DNA of 64,000 bases from Nitratireductor kimnyeongensis (GCF_019891395.1 NZ_CP078143.1:1588001-1652000); one strand, 5' to 3'; numbered from the stretch's first letter, positions 34,297 through 43,648 are shown. Notes: generated by a model from the letters alone, not told the origin. A program made the numbers and translations.

Positions 34297-34760
34297 AAAC
34301 GTGCCTCTGCCGGCTTTTGAGAGAATACAGTGAGGTTGGCGCGAACGAGCTTGAGCTGCTCCAGCAGACTCTCCCATTCCGACTGGCTGAGCGACCCGGC
34401 CGCATTCTTTCGCATGTCGGCAGCGACGACACCGATCGCTTTCAGAACGCTATCGGCTGCATCGGTGAGTTCGACCAGTTTGGCACGTCGATCCTTCGGA
34501 TCGTTCAAACGGCGGATGAGTGCACGCGCTTCAAGCCGGTCGAGATAACCGCTCAATGTCATGGCCTCCACTCCCATTCGCTCGGCCAGAACGTTTTGCC
34601 GGACGGCCCCTGCGCGTGCTGCATGAGTCAAGGTTCTTGCCTCTCCGGGCGTTACACCGAGACCGGCATCCGATATTGCACGATCCATCGTGCCGCGGAT
34701 CAAACGATGGATATCGGCAACCAGAAAGCCGAAGGAATCGGGATTCACCGAATGCGTCAC
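34293..34760 (-). CDS. MarR-family transcriptional regulator
   Basis: The 155-residue protein has the MarR winged helix (QNVLAERMGVEAMTLSGYLD) and wing (LIRRLNDPKDRRAKLVELTD), with the DxRxK wing signature. It is translationally coupled to the downstream bcr-like pump, the typical arrangement for a ligand-released repressor of efflux. Two near-identical 11-bp palindromes just upstream of its start are the probable operator. Confidence 0.94.
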   Translation of the reverse strand: MTHSVNPDSFGFLVADIHRLIRGTMDRAISDAGLGVTPGEARTLTHAARAGAVRQNVLAERMGVEAMTLSGYLDRLEARALIRRLNDPKDRRAKLVELTDAADSVLKAIGVVAADMRKNAAGSLSQSEWESLLEQLKLVRANLTVFSQKPAEARL

Positions 34761-34770
34761 GACATGACCC

Positions 34771-34797
34771 CTTATTATAAGGTAAGCTTAATATAAG
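34771..34797. promoter_or_regulatory. Tandem palindromes, likely MarR operator
   Basis: CTTATTATAAG (34771-34781) and CTTAATATAAG (34787-34797) are two 11-nt palindromes whose centres are 16 nt apart, 11-37 nt upstream of the marR ATG. AT-rich dyads of this size are typical MarR sites. The gap is shared with the divergent M3 peptidase gene. Confidence 0.65.
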
Positions 34798-34902
34798 GAC
34801 TACATACAATCATGCTGGATGATCGTCAACGCTGACCATTGCACCGCTGGCGAGCAACGCTTACATCGCAGGAAGCCTCCACCCCAACGCTCCGGAACCG
34901 TC

Positions 34903-36957
34903 ATGCACAAATCCGCTCCGATCGACCTTGCATCCCACCCGCTGACGACCTGGACCGGCCCGCATGGCCTGCCGGATTTCACCGCTTTTGACGATGCGGC
35001 TTTTGCCCCCGTGTTCGAGGCTGCGTTGAGAGCGCACGAAGCCGAAATCACTCAAATAGCCTTCAATCCCGAAGCGCCTGACCTTGCAAACACGCTGACA
35101 GCGCTGGAATTGGCCGGCGACGCACTTTCAAAGGTCTCCGCAATATTCTGGTGCCGTGCCGGCGCACACACGAATGAGACGATCCAGGATCTGGAACGCA
35201 AGATTTCGCCGCGAATGGCACGGCACGTCTCCGCGATCTTCATGAACGAAGCACTCTTTGCCCGCATCGACCGGCTTTATCAGGATCGTGAGATGCTGGG
35301 TCTCGATGCCGAAACGAGCCGCGTGCTCGAAAAGACCTGGAAGCGTTTCGTGCGAGGGGGCGCTCTTCTCGATCAGGAGGACAAGAAGCGCCTTGCAGAG
35401 ATCAACGAGGAACTGGCGGGGCTCGGTGCGCAGTTCGGCCAGAACGTGCTCGCCGATGAAAGTGGCTGGGCGCTGTTTCTCGAGGAACGCGATCTCGACG
35501 GTCTCTCAGAGGCTCTCAGGAGCACCATGGCGGAAGCTGCGGAAGCGCGCGGGGAAAGAGGGCGGTACGCAGCGACACTGTCACGTTCCATTGCCGAACC
35601 ATTTCTCGCTTCATCAGAACGACGCGATCTGCGAGAGAAGGTGTTCAAGGCCTTTTCCAAACGTGGTGAGAATGGCGGGAGCACAGACAATACGGATGTG
35701 GTCGCCAGAACCCTGAAGTTGCGCGCGGAGAAAGCAAGGCTGCTTGGCTATGAATCCTACGCAGCGCTGAAACTCGACGACACCATGGCAAAAACGCCCG
35801 AGGCCGTACAGGATCTGTTGCAGCCTGTCTGGCAGAAAGCGTGCGAAAAGGCCGCCGAAGACGAACAGGAACTGGCTCGCCTCGCCGCACGGGAAGGGCA
35901 GAACCACGCCATCGCCCCTTGGGACTGGCGTTATTATGCCGAAAAGCGGCGCTCAGAGCGGTTTGCATTCGATGAGAGCGCACTCAAACCCTATCTCGCT
36001 CTGGAGAACGTCATCGCGGCTTCGTTCGATGTGGCGCACCGGCTATTCGGACTCACTTTCGAGGAATTGAGAGAAGTACCTGCGTGGCAAGAGGATGTGC
36101 GCACATTCGCCGTGCGCAATCCCGATGGCACGACGCGAGGCCTTTTCATGGCCGACTACTTCAACCGCCCGTCAAAGCGTTCCGGCGCATGGATGAGCGC
36201 GCTTCAATCCGGCTACGGCTTGGGCGAAGGCAAATCACCGATCATCTACAACGTGATGAATTTCGCGAAACCGCCGAAAGGGCGTCCCGCCCTCCTCTCC
36301 GTGGACGAGGCGCGCACCCTGTTCCATGAATTCGGCCATGCGCTGCACGGCCTGCTGAGTGATGTGACCTGGCCGTCAATTTCCGGCACTTCCGTCTCCC
36401 GCGACTTCGTCGAGCTGCCCTCGCAGCTCTTCGAGCACTGGTTTACCGTGCCTGACGTGCTTCAGAAATTTGCAAAGCACCATGTGACCGGCGCTCCCAT
36501 GCCTCAGGAATTGGTGGAGAAGATGCGCGCCGCCCGCACGTTCGATGCCGGCTTTGCCACAGTGGAGTTCACCGCATCAGCGCTGGTCGATATGGCCTTT
36601 CACAGCCAGGCGGAAGCGCCGAAGGACCCACTGCGCTTTGAAGCGGAAACGCTGGAAAAGCTCGGGATGCCCGATGCCATCGTCATGCGCCACCGCACAC
36701 CGCATTTCCTGCATGTATTTGCCGGCGATGGATATTCAGCCGGCTACTACTCTTACATGTGGTCGGAAGTTCTCGATGCCGATGCCTTCCGCGCTTTCGA
36801 GGAGAAAGGCGACCCCTTCGATCCCGAAACGGCACAGAAGCTGCGTCAGCACATCTATTCTGCGGGCGGATCCGCTGATCCCGAAGATCTCTACAAAGCG
36901 TTCCGTGGCCGTATGCCGACTCCGGAAGCCATGATGGAGAAAAAGGGGCTTGCCTGA
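34903..36957 (+). CDS. M3-family oligopeptidase (Dcp/OpdA type)
   Basis: The 684-residue protein carries the zinc-peptidase motif HEFGHALHGLLS with the downstream Glu ligand region (SRDFVELPSQLFEHW), and the C-terminal GDGYSAGYYSYMWSEVLDAD typical of M3 dipeptidyl carboxypeptidases and oligopeptidase A. It degrades peptides in the cytoplasm. No signal peptide is visible. I use ATG 34903, since the upstream 28 in-frame codons overlap the likely promoter region shared with marR. Confidence 0.94.
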   Translation: MHKSAPIDLASHPLTTWTGPHGLPDFTAFDDAAFAPVFEAALRAHEAEITQIAFNPEAPDLANTLTALELAGDALSKVSAIFWCRAGAHTNETIQDLERKISPRMARHVSAIFMNEALFARIDRLYQDREMLGLDAETSRVLEKTWKRFVRGGALLDQEDKKRLAEINEELAGLGAQFGQNVLADESGWALFLEERDLDGLSEALRSTMAEAAEARGERGRYAATLSRSIAEPFLASSERRDLREKVFKAFSKRGENGGSTDNTDVVARTLKLRAEKARLLGYESYAALKLDDTMAKTPEAVQDLLQPVWQKACEKAAEDEQELARLAAREGQNHAIAPWDWRYYAEKRRSERFAFDESALKPYLALENVIAASFDVAHRLFGLTFEELREVPAWQEDVRTFAVRNPDGTTRGLFMADYFNRPSKRSGAWMSALQSGYGLGEGKSPIIYNVMNFAKPPKGRPALLSVDEARTLFHEFGHALHGLLSDVTWPSISGTSVSRDFVELPSQLFEHWFTVPDVLQKFAKHHVTGAPMPQELVEKMRAARTFDAGFATVEFTASALVDMAFHSQAEAPKDPLRFEAETLEKLGMPDAIVMRHRTPHFLHVFAGDGYSAGYYSYMWSEVLDADAFRAFEEKGDPFDPETAQKLRQHIYSAGGSADPEDLYKAFRGRMPTPEAMMEKKGLA

Positions 36958-36968
36958 ATAGCTTTTCA

Positions 36969-36986
36969 AAGTCACGGATCTGTCAC
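36969..36986 (+). promoter_or_regulatory. Candidate PHO box upstream of phoD-type phosphatase
   Basis: Two 7-nt direct repeats, AAGTCAC and CTGTCAC, are separated by 4 nt, giving the 11-nt period of a PhoB site. The second repeat matches the consensus CTGTCAY exactly and the first at five positions or fewer. It lies 75 nt before the alkaline phosphatase ATG. Confidence 0.5.
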
Positions 36987-37060
36987 CTGAGCAATAACTC
37001 ACTGCAACATTGAAGCACCAGATTGCCTCCCGAGAATCAACCAGATTGAGGGAGACTGTC

Positions 37061-38629
37061 ATGAAGTCCTTTGCAGTGAGTACCCGCCGCAAATTCCTCC
37101 TTGGAACCGGCGCAACCGCACTCGCCACCGCCGCGGGCGGGCTTTCCATGCCCGCCATCTCGCGGGCCTCTTCGCGCCCGATGTTCACCCATGGTGTTCA
37201 ATCCGGCGATGTCGACACGACGAGCGGCATGATCTGGACGCGGGCTGACCGACCCGCGCGGATAGAGTTCGAGGTCTCCTCCACGGAGAGCTTCGCCAAT
37301 GCGACCCGCCTGCCCACCATAGATGCCCTGCCTGAGAGCGATTTCGCGGTGAAGCGGCTCCTGACGGAGCTGACGCCGGATCAGGAGATTTTCTATCGCA
37401 TGCGCGCCGCCGATCTCAGCAACGGCAATGCCAAATCCGAGTGGATCGTAGGCCAGTTCCGCACGGCGCCCTCCGCTCGGCGCAACATTCGTTTCGCCTG
37501 GTCCGGCGACACCGCTGGCCAGGGCTGGGGCATCGACGAGACCGGCATGAAGACCTATGCCACCATGGAGAAACACCGCCCGGATTTCTTCCTCCATTCC
37601 GGCGACACCATCTATGCTGACGGACCGATGGAAGACGAGGTCACGCTGAAAGACAGCAGCGTCTGGAAAAACACGGTTCTCATCGACGAGAAGCGCAAGG
37701 CGGCTGAGACGCTGGACGAGTTCCGTGGCCAGTGGAAATACAACATGATGGATGATCATGTGCGCGCGCTGAACGCCGTCTGCCCGACCTTCTTCCAATG
37801 GGACGACCATGAAGTGGTCAACAACTGGTCGGCCTCCAAGGACCTCTCGGAGGACGATCGCTACACCGAAAAATCGGTGGCGCTATTGCAGGCCCGCGCG
37901 GCCCGCGCGTTCCACGAGATGACGCCGATCCGCTACACACCGGCAGAGCCCGGCCGGGTCTATCGCAAGATCGCCTACGGGCCGATGCTCGACGTCTTCT
38001 TCCTCGACATGCGCTCCTACCGCGCCGCCAATTCGGAAGGCCTGCAGGAAACAGCAGGCGAGGAAACCCGCTTCCTCGGCGATGAACAGATCCGCTGGCT
38101 GAAGCGCGAGCTCGCCAACTCCCGCGCCACCTGGAAGGTGATCGCCGCCGACATGCCCATCGGCCTCGTGGTGCCGGACGGCGAGAAGATCGAAGCCATC
38201 GCCAATGGCGACGACACCTCTCCGAAAGGTCGTGAGTTCGAGATCGCCGATCTCCTGCGCTATATCAAGAATGCCGGCATCGAAAACACGGTCTGGTTCA
38301 CCGCCGACGTGCACTACACGGCCGCCCATTACTACAATCCCGACAAGGCTGCCTTCCAGGACTTCAAGCCTTTCTGGGAATTCGTTTCCGGCCCCCTTCA
38401 TGCCGGCACATTCGGGCCCAATAAGCTCGACGGCACATTCGGGCCCGAACTGAAATATGTAAAGGCCCCGAGCGAGGATCAGGGGGCAAACCTGCCGCCC
38501 TCCGCCGGCTTCCAGTTCTTCGGTCTTGTGGACCTCGACGCTACCACAGAGCAGATGACCGTGCGGCTCATGGACCGTGACGACAACGAGCTTTACAAAG
38601 TGACGCTCGATCCTGTTCGCTCTGCCTGA
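37061..38629 (+). CDS. phoD: PhoD-type alkaline phosphatase (TAT-exported)
   Basis: The 522-residue protein starts with a twin-arginine signal (STRRKFLLGTGATALATAAG). A PhoD N-terminal domain follows (FTHGVQSGDVDTTSGMIWTR), then the metallophosphatase body (FAWSGDTAGQGWG, FFLHSGDTIYADGP, FFQWDDHEVVNNW, VWFTADVHYTAAHYY). It should hydrolyse phosphate mono- or diesters in the periplasm using calcium and iron. ATG 37061 has GAGGGAG upstream. A PHO-box-like site precedes it and a strong terminator follows, so it is probably a phosphate-starvation gene transcribed alone. Confidence 0.93.
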   Translation: MKSFAVSTRRKFLLGTGATALATAAGGLSMPAISRASSRPMFTHGVQSGDVDTTSGMIWTRADRPARIEFEVSSTESFANATRLPTIDALPESDFAVKRLLTELTPDQEIFYRMRAADLSNGNAKSEWIVGQFRTAPSARRNIRFAWSGDTAGQGWGIDETGMKTYATMEKHRPDFFLHSGDTIYADGPMEDEVTLKDSSVWKNTVLIDEKRKAAETLDEFRGQWKYNMMDDHVRALNAVCPTFFQWDDHEVVNNWSASKDLSEDDRYTEKSVALLQARAARAFHEMTPIRYTPAEPGRVYRKIAYGPMLDVFFLDMRSYRAANSEGLQETAGEETRFLGDEQIRWLKRELANSRATWKVIAADMPIGLVVPDGEKIEAIANGDDTSPKGREFEIADLLRYIKNAGIENTVWFTADVHYTAAHYYNPDKAAFQDFKPFWEFVSGPLHAGTFGPNKLDGTFGPELKYVKAPSEDQGANLPPSAGFQFFGLVDLDATTEQMTVRLMDRDDNELYKVTLDPVRSA

Positions 38630-38649
38630 GCGGGTCTGATGATTTATCA

Positions 38650-38677
38650 ACCGGGGCCGCAGGCCCCGGTATTTTGT
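38650..38677 (+). terminator. Rho-independent terminator after phoD
   Basis: A 9-bp perfect stem (ACCGGGGCC with GGCCCCGGT, GCA loop) is followed by ATTTTGTT, 21 nt after the phosphatase stop. Confidence 0.8.
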
Positions 38678-38712
38678 TGCTTTGTTTCAGAAGAACGAGG
38701 CAACCATTGGCG

Positions 38713-38759
38713 CAATCTACCAATTAATTAGAACCTGATGCCCAATTGGTCGCAGATTG
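38713..38759. promoter_or_regulatory. Imperfect palindrome upstream of persulfide-dioxygenase-like gene
   Basis: ACCAATT (38719-38725) and AATTGGT (38744-38750) form a 7-bp inverted repeat around an 18-nt centre. It is extended outward by CAATCT and AGATTG with a 3-nt bulge. It sits about 60-110 nt before the MBL-fold gene and may be a sulfide- or thiol-responsive operator, which is inference. Confidence 0.35.
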
Positions 38760-38820
38760 TGAAATTGCATCTTTCGCGCAGCGCATTTATTGATTCTCAT
38801 CGCACGCATGAACGGAGGCC

Positions 38821-39753
38821 ATGATGGATCAAGCGCGCACGCGTCAGCAGGCTGATACAGCGGTCAAATCTGCCACCGCACGCCCCGATGTGACCGTCTT
38901 CTTCGACGAACGCACCTCCTCTGCACAATATGTCGTTGCCGACCCGGCAAGCGGAAAATGTGCAATCATCGACCCGGTGCTGGATTTCGACGAGAAATCG
39001 GGCAGCACGTCGCGCGAAAATGCTGACAGGCTGCTGGCCTTCATGTCCGAAAACGGACTCGAGCTCGAGTGGATCCTCGACACACACCCCCATGCCGACC
39101 ATTTCTCCGCTGCAAGCTATCTGAAGGAAAAGACCGGCAAACCAATCGCCATCGGTGAGAAGGTTGTGGAGGTCCAGAAGCTCTGGAAGGCGATCTACAA
39201 TTGGCCCGATTTCACGGCAGACGGCTCGCAATGGGACAGGCTGTTTGCCGATGGCGACACCTTCTCCATTGGTACGCTGCCAGTAAAGGTGATGTTCTCG
39301 CCCGGTCACACCTTGGCTTCGATTACCTATGTGATTGGCGATGCCGCGTTCGTTCACGACACGCTGTTCATGCCCGATTCCGGAACCGCTCGCTGCGATT
39401 TTCCCGGCGGCAGTGCCGAACGGCTCTGGAACTCCATCCAGAAGATTCTCAGCCTGCCAGATGAGACGCGCATCTTCGTCGGACATGACTATCAGCCGGG
39501 CGGGCGCGAGCCCCGCTTTGAAAGCACCGTTGCCGAACAACGCGCCACCAACAGCCATATTTCGAAGTGCAAGACGGAAACAGAATTTGTCGCCATGCGT
39601 GAAGCACGCGACAAAACGCTGCCCATGCCCAAACTCATCCTGCATGCGTTACAGGTCAACATAAATGCGGGGCAACTGCCGGCACCGGAGGCCAATGGCA
39701 AGCGATATCTGAAGTTCCCTCTAAACGCGCTGGAAAGCTCAAGCTGGGGCTAA
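38821..39753 (+). CDS. MBL-fold metallohydrolase, persulfide dioxygenase (ETHE1/Blh) like
   Basis: The 310-residue protein has the metallo-beta-lactamase metal motif DTHPHADHFSAASYLK (H-x-H-x-D-H) and further ligands in VMFSPGHTLASITYVIG and FVGHDYQPGGREP. The overall layout is that of bacterial persulfide dioxygenases of the Blh branch, including the DSGTARCDFPGGSAERLW segment. It probably oxidises glutathione persulfide to sulfite in sulfide detoxification. GGAGG lies just before two adjacent ATG codons, so initiation may occur at the second. Confidence 0.88.
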   Translation: MMDQARTRQQADTAVKSATARPDVTVFFDERTSSAQYVVADPASGKCAIIDPVLDFDEKSGSTSRENADRLLAFMSENGLELEWILDTHPHADHFSAASYLKEKTGKPIAIGEKVVEVQKLWKAIYNWPDFTADGSQWDRLFADGDTFSIGTLPVKVMFSPGHTLASITYVIGDAAFVHDTLFMPDSGTARCDFPGGSAERLWNSIQKILSLPDETRIFVGHDYQPGGREPRFESTVAEQRATNSHISKCKTETEFVAMREARDKTLPMPKLILHALQVNINAGQLPAPEANGKRYLKFPLNALESSSWG

Positions 39754-39880
39754 ACGCGGTGGGCTCTCGCCCGGCATTGGCACAGCACACTTTCGCAATT
39801 GCGAAAAAACCTGTATGAGCGCGGCAACGCAACTGGCCGCGCCATGCCTTTCGCGCGCCTACCGACCCCAAAGAGCACAT

Positions 39881-41704
39881 ATGAAACTGCGCAACATTGC
39901 GATCATCGCCCACGTTGACCATGGGAAAACGACACTCGTCGACGAGCTTATGAAGCAGTCCGGCGCCTTCCGCGACAACCAGCGTGTCGCAGAACGGGCC
40001 ATGGATTCCAACGATCTCGAAAAAGAACGCGGCATCACCATTCTCGCCAAAGCCACCTCGGTGGAATGGAAGGATACCCGCATCAACATCGTCGACACAC
40101 CCGGCCACGCCGATTTCGGCGGCGAGGTGGAGCGTATCCTCTCCATGGTGGATGGCGCCGTGCTTCTGGTGGACGCAGCCGAAGGCCCGATGCCCCAGAC
40201 CAAGTTCGTGGTCGGCAAGGCGCTGAAGGTCGGTCTCAAGCCGATCGTCGCCATCAACAAAATCGACCGACCGGACGCCCGCGCCGATGAGGTGATCAAC
40301 GAGGTGTTTGACCTGTTCGCCGCGCTCGACGCGACGGACGAGCAGCTCGACTTCCCGATCCTCTACGGTTCAGGCCGCGACGGCTGGATGAACTACGAGC
40401 CGGAAGGCCCCAAGGATCAGGGTCTAGCCCCGCTCTTCGACCTGGTGCTCAAACATGTGCCCGAGCCGACCACAGAGCCCGGTCCGTTCCGCATGATCGG
40501 TACCATTCTGGAAGCCAACCCGTTCCTCGGCCGCATCATCACCGGTCGTATCGCTGCGGGCTCCATCAAGCCGAACCAGGCCGTGAAGGTGCTCCATCAC
40601 GACGGCACGCTTCTCGAAAACGGACGCATCTCCAAGATTCTCGCCTTCCGGGGCCTTGAGCGTCAGCCCATCGAGGAAGCCCATGCAGGCGACATTGTCG
40701 CCATTGCCGGCCTCTCCAAGGGCACCGTCGCCGACACGTTCTGCGATCCCTCGGTCAACCAGCCGATGGAAGCCCAGCCGATTGATCCGCCGACCGTGAC
40801 CATGAGCTTCATCGTCAACGATTCACCGCTGGCCGGCACTGAGGGCGACAAGGTGACGAGCCGCGTGATCCGCGACCGTCTCCTGAAAGAGGCCGAAGGC
40901 AATGTGGCGCTGAAGATCGAGGAAGCCGACGACAAGGACTCCTTCTACGTCTCAGGCCGCGGCGAACTTCAGCTTGCAGTTCTCATCGAAACCATGCGCC
41001 GTGAAGGCTTTGAGCTCGCCGTCTCCCGCCCCCGCGTGGTGATGCAGAAAGACGAGAGCGGCCAGCTTCTCGAGCCCATCGAGGAAGTGGTGATCGACGT
41101 GGACGAGGAGCATTCCGGCGTCGTCGTACAGAAGATGTCGGAGCGCAAGGCCGAGATGATCGAACTGCGCCCCTCCGGCGGCGACCGCCAGCGCCTCGTC
41201 TTCCACGCGCCCACGCGCGGCCTCATCGGCTATCAGTCGGAGCTTTTGACCGACACGCGCGGCACGGCCATCATGAACCGGCTGTTCCACGATTATCAGC
41301 CCTATAAGGGCGAGATCGGCGGCCGCGTGAACGGCGTCCTGATCTCCAACGATGACGGCGAAGCGGCAGCGTACGCGCTGTTCAACCTGGAAGATCGCGG
41401 TCCTATGGTGATCGATGCCGGCGTGAAGGTTTATCACGGCATGATCATCGGCATTCACTCCCGCGACAACGATCTGGAAGTGAACGTTCTGAAGGGCAAG
41501 AAGCTCACCAACGTTCGCGCATCCGGCAAAGATGAAGCGGTGAAGCTTACCCCGCCGATCCGCATGACGCTGGAGCGTGCCCTTTCGTGGATCCAGGATG
41601 ACGAACTGGTGGAGGTGACGCCGAAGTCCATCCGCCTGCGGAAGCTCTATCTCGACCCGCACGAGCGCAAGCGTTTCGAGAAAAGCCGCGCCGGCGCGGC
41701 TTAA
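39881..41704 (+). CDS. typA: Translational GTPase TypA/BipA
   Basis: The 607-residue protein has all GTPase motifs near the N terminus: IAHVDHGKTTLVDEL (G1), EKERGITI (G2), DTPGHADF (G3) and NKIDRPDA (G4). The EF-G-like domains and the TypA-specific C-terminal region (APTRGLIGYQSELLTDTRG) follow. It binds ribosomes and helps 50S assembly and growth at low temperature or stress. ATG 39881 starts directly with the conserved KLRNIAIIAHVDHG. A long hairpin terminator follows. Confidence 0.97.
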   Translation: MKLRNIAIIAHVDHGKTTLVDELMKQSGAFRDNQRVAERAMDSNDLEKERGITILAKATSVEWKDTRINIVDTPGHADFGGEVERILSMVDGAVLLVDAAEGPMPQTKFVVGKALKVGLKPIVAINKIDRPDARADEVINEVFDLFAALDATDEQLDFPILYGSGRDGWMNYEPEGPKDQGLAPLFDLVLKHVPEPTTEPGPFRMIGTILEANPFLGRIITGRIAAGSIKPNQAVKVLHHDGTLLENGRISKILAFRGLERQPIEEAHAGDIVAIAGLSKGTVADTFCDPSVNQPMEAQPIDPPTVTMSFIVNDSPLAGTEGDKVTSRVIRDRLLKEAEGNVALKIEEADDKDSFYVSGRGELQLAVLIETMRREGFELAVSRPRVVMQKDESGQLLEPIEEVVIDVDEEHSGVVVQKMSERKAEMIELRPSGGDRQRLVFHAPTRGLIGYQSELLTDTRGTAIMNRLFHDYQPYKGEIGGRVNGVLISNDDGEAAAYALFNLEDRGPMVIDAGVKVYHGMIIGIHSRDNDLEVNVLKGKKLTNVRASGKDEAVKLTPPIRMTLERALSWIQDDELVEVTPKSIRLRKLYLDPHERKRFEKSRAGAA

Positions 41705-41717
41705 GGTCGACTGCAAT

Positions 41718-41752
41718 ATGAGCCCGCAACTGTTTTGCGGGCTCATAATTTC
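41718..41752 (+). terminator. Hairpin terminator after typA
   Basis: A 12-bp perfect stem (ATGAGCCCGCAA with TTGCGGGCTCAT, 5-nt loop) starts 13 nt after the typA stop, with AATTTCT after it. The T-tract is modest but the stem is very stable. Confidence 0.7.
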
Positions 41753-41902
41753 TGCGAAGGCTTCGCCCCTGCCCCTAGGGGGCTTCTGATACCGGAATGC
41801 CCTGAACGCGCCGACGTTGTTCCCAGGCATTCCCACCATCCCGGTTGACAGTTTCCGAACAGGCCGCCCTAATCTTCCCCTCTTTCGTGGAGGAGTTCCC
41901 CA

Positions 41903-42514
41903 ATGGATATTTCCGCCCTTGTCATCTTCGCTGGCGCGTTGCTTGTCGCCGCCGGCTCCCCCGGCCCCAGCATCGCGGCGCTGGTCGCCCGCGTCATCAC
42001 GCGCGGGTGGCGCGATGTGCTGCCATTTCTGGCCGCCATGTGGATCGGCGAGGCCATCTGGCTTTCCTCGGCCATTTTCGGCCTCGCTTTCGTGGCGGAA
42101 ACCTTCCACATGGCTTTCGTGGTGATCAAATATGCAGGCGTCGCCTACCTGCTCTATCTCGCATGGAAGATGTGGACTGCGCCCGTGGAAACGGGTGGCG
42201 AAGCCCTGCCCAGTGCCGGCTCGCGCCTGCGTCTCTTCTTCACCGGCATGGCCGTGACCCTCGGCAATCCAAAAATCATGATGTTTTATCTGGCGCTTCT
42301 GCCCACCATCATCGATGTCGCTTCCGTGACATTGATCGGCTGGGCGGAGCTGACACTTACTATGGTGTTGGTTCTCGTCGCGGTGGATGCCGTGTGGGTG
42401 CTTGCCGCCACGCAGGCACGCATGCTGCTCAAAAGCCCGCGCGCCATGCGCAATGCAAACCGCACCAGCGCCTCGATGATGGCCGGCGCGGCGGCGGCCA
42501 TCGCAACGCGCTAG
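41903..42514 (+). CDS. LysE-family translocator (amino-acid exporter type)
   Basis: The 203-residue membrane protein has the LysE/RhtB N-terminal landmark ALLVAAGSPGPSIAALVARV (PGP motif) and GNPKIMMFYLALLP in the central helix, with five to six helices in all. It probably exports an amino acid or similar amine. GTGGAGGAG lies upstream of the ATG. It converges on the DUF2332 gene. Confidence 0.9.
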   Translation: MDISALVIFAGALLVAAGSPGPSIAALVARVITRGWRDVLPFLAAMWIGEAIWLSSAIFGLAFVAETFHMAFVVIKYAGVAYLLYLAWKMWTAPVETGGEALPSAGSRLRLFFTGMAVTLGNPKIMMFYLALLPTIIDVASVTLIGWAELTLTMVLVLVAVDAVWVLAATQARMLLKSPRAMRNANRTSASMMAGAAAAIATR

Positions 42515-42613
42515 AGAAATTCCAGGAAAGGTGGGAACCGGATTTCGGAGTATTCCGATGCTCCACGAATAGTCTGGATCGTCCTTTGTGCGTCCGGATG
42601 GACGCATGGCGAT

Positions 42614-43648
42614 CTAGAGCAACCACTCGATCCAGCGGCCATGAAAATCGCAGCGCGCAAGATCGCGGCGCTTTCCGGTGGGCCACAGTGTGAGCGAAAC
42701 CAGCGCGAATGGTTCTTTCGTATCCGAGGGTTCCATGCGCAGCCAGGCGATGGGTGCACCGCCTGCCCGGCCAGCCGTCTCAAGCGCGGTCTCTATACGG
42801 GCCCGCGTTTCCTGGCGAAGGTATTGCCACATGATCGAGTGAAAAAGAACCGTGACCCGATCGGGCCGGCGGGCGACAAGCAAGGCATCGACGAAATCGG
42901 CTGCGTCCGCTTTCTCAAGAGCGAAAGGCGTCTCGTTTGCCAACTCGATGGCCGCGCGCAAGCGGGAAAGCCGGGCCTCCTGATCGGCCCACACATAGGA
43001 GGTCAATCGCAACCTCTGGTCATCCCTCGAGACATCAATGGGCGCAATATCGCTGCCGCGGCGCGTAGTGACATCCAGCACCCCCGACAGGTCCGGTGGT
43101 GACCCGCGCATCTCGGGCGCCAGGCTCACGGGAGAAGCGGCTTTGCCCCATACACCGTCGCCATAGCGGTAGTGAAAGCGGTCAAACAGTAGGTTGAGCC
43201 CTGCACTCGAGCCGATCTCAAACAGGTCGAGCGGCAGGCCGGTTTCCCGGGCGATTGTGAGGAAACCCGGCATAAGCATCGCCGAACGACCGATCTCATT
43301 TGTCTGTGGTGCGCTGTCCAGATTGGCACAAAGACGCTCATCATGGTGCGCGATGGCCGCACTCACCGCCTCTTGAAGCGCCTCGGGCGAAGCCGCGTTT
43401 GGTGGATAGACACCCGCAAGCGGGGCATCCGCCCCGGCAAGCACAAGCGCATGGAGCCCGCCACACAAACGCAGCGCCAGCGCATCCTCACCGGGCTCGC
43501 CCGGCCAGCCGAGCACACGCGCGCCGGTGTCAGTCTCGCGATCCAGAGTTCCGGACAGGAGGCGGCATAACTGCGCCGTAAAGGGAGAACCCATGCAGTC
43601 ACAAGCCTGCGCCTGCTTCTCAAAATGAGCACTGATACGGGTCGTCAT
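42614..43648 (-). CDS. DUF2332 family protein
   Basis: The 344-residue protein matches DUF2332 throughout: FEKQAQACDCMGSPFTAQLC at the N terminus, IGRSAMLMPGFLTIARETGL, LDLFEIGSSAGLNLLFDRFH (reminiscent of a methyltransferase glycine loop) and LFHSIMWQYLRQET. The family is widespread but not characterised, so only a methyltransferase-like fold can be suggested. It is followed by the ccm genes on the same strand, but the 100-nt gap and unrelated role argue against an operon. Confidence 0.85.
   Translation of the reverse strand: MTTRISAHFEKQAQACDCMGSPFTAQLCRLLSGTLDRETDTGARVLGWPGEPGEDALALRLCGGLHALVLAGADAPLAGVYPPNAASPEALQEAVSAAIAHHDERLCANLDSAPQTNEIGRSAMLMPGFLTIARETGLPLDLFEIGSSAGLNLLFDRFHYRYGDGVWGKAASPVSLAPEMRGSPPDLSGVLDVTTRRGSDIAPIDVSRDDQRLRLTSYVWADQEARLSRLRAAIELANETPFALEKADAADFVDALLVARRPDRVTVLFHSIMWQYLRQETRARIETALETAGRAGGAPIAWLRMEPSDTKEPFALVSLTLWPTGKRRDLARCDFHGRWIEWLL

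Noticed and set aside
40952..42607. 551-codon open frame antisense to typA and the LysE gene
   Set aside because: It spans two unrelated genes and their intergenic terminator, with low-complexity His/Arg-rich translation. It is not a gene.
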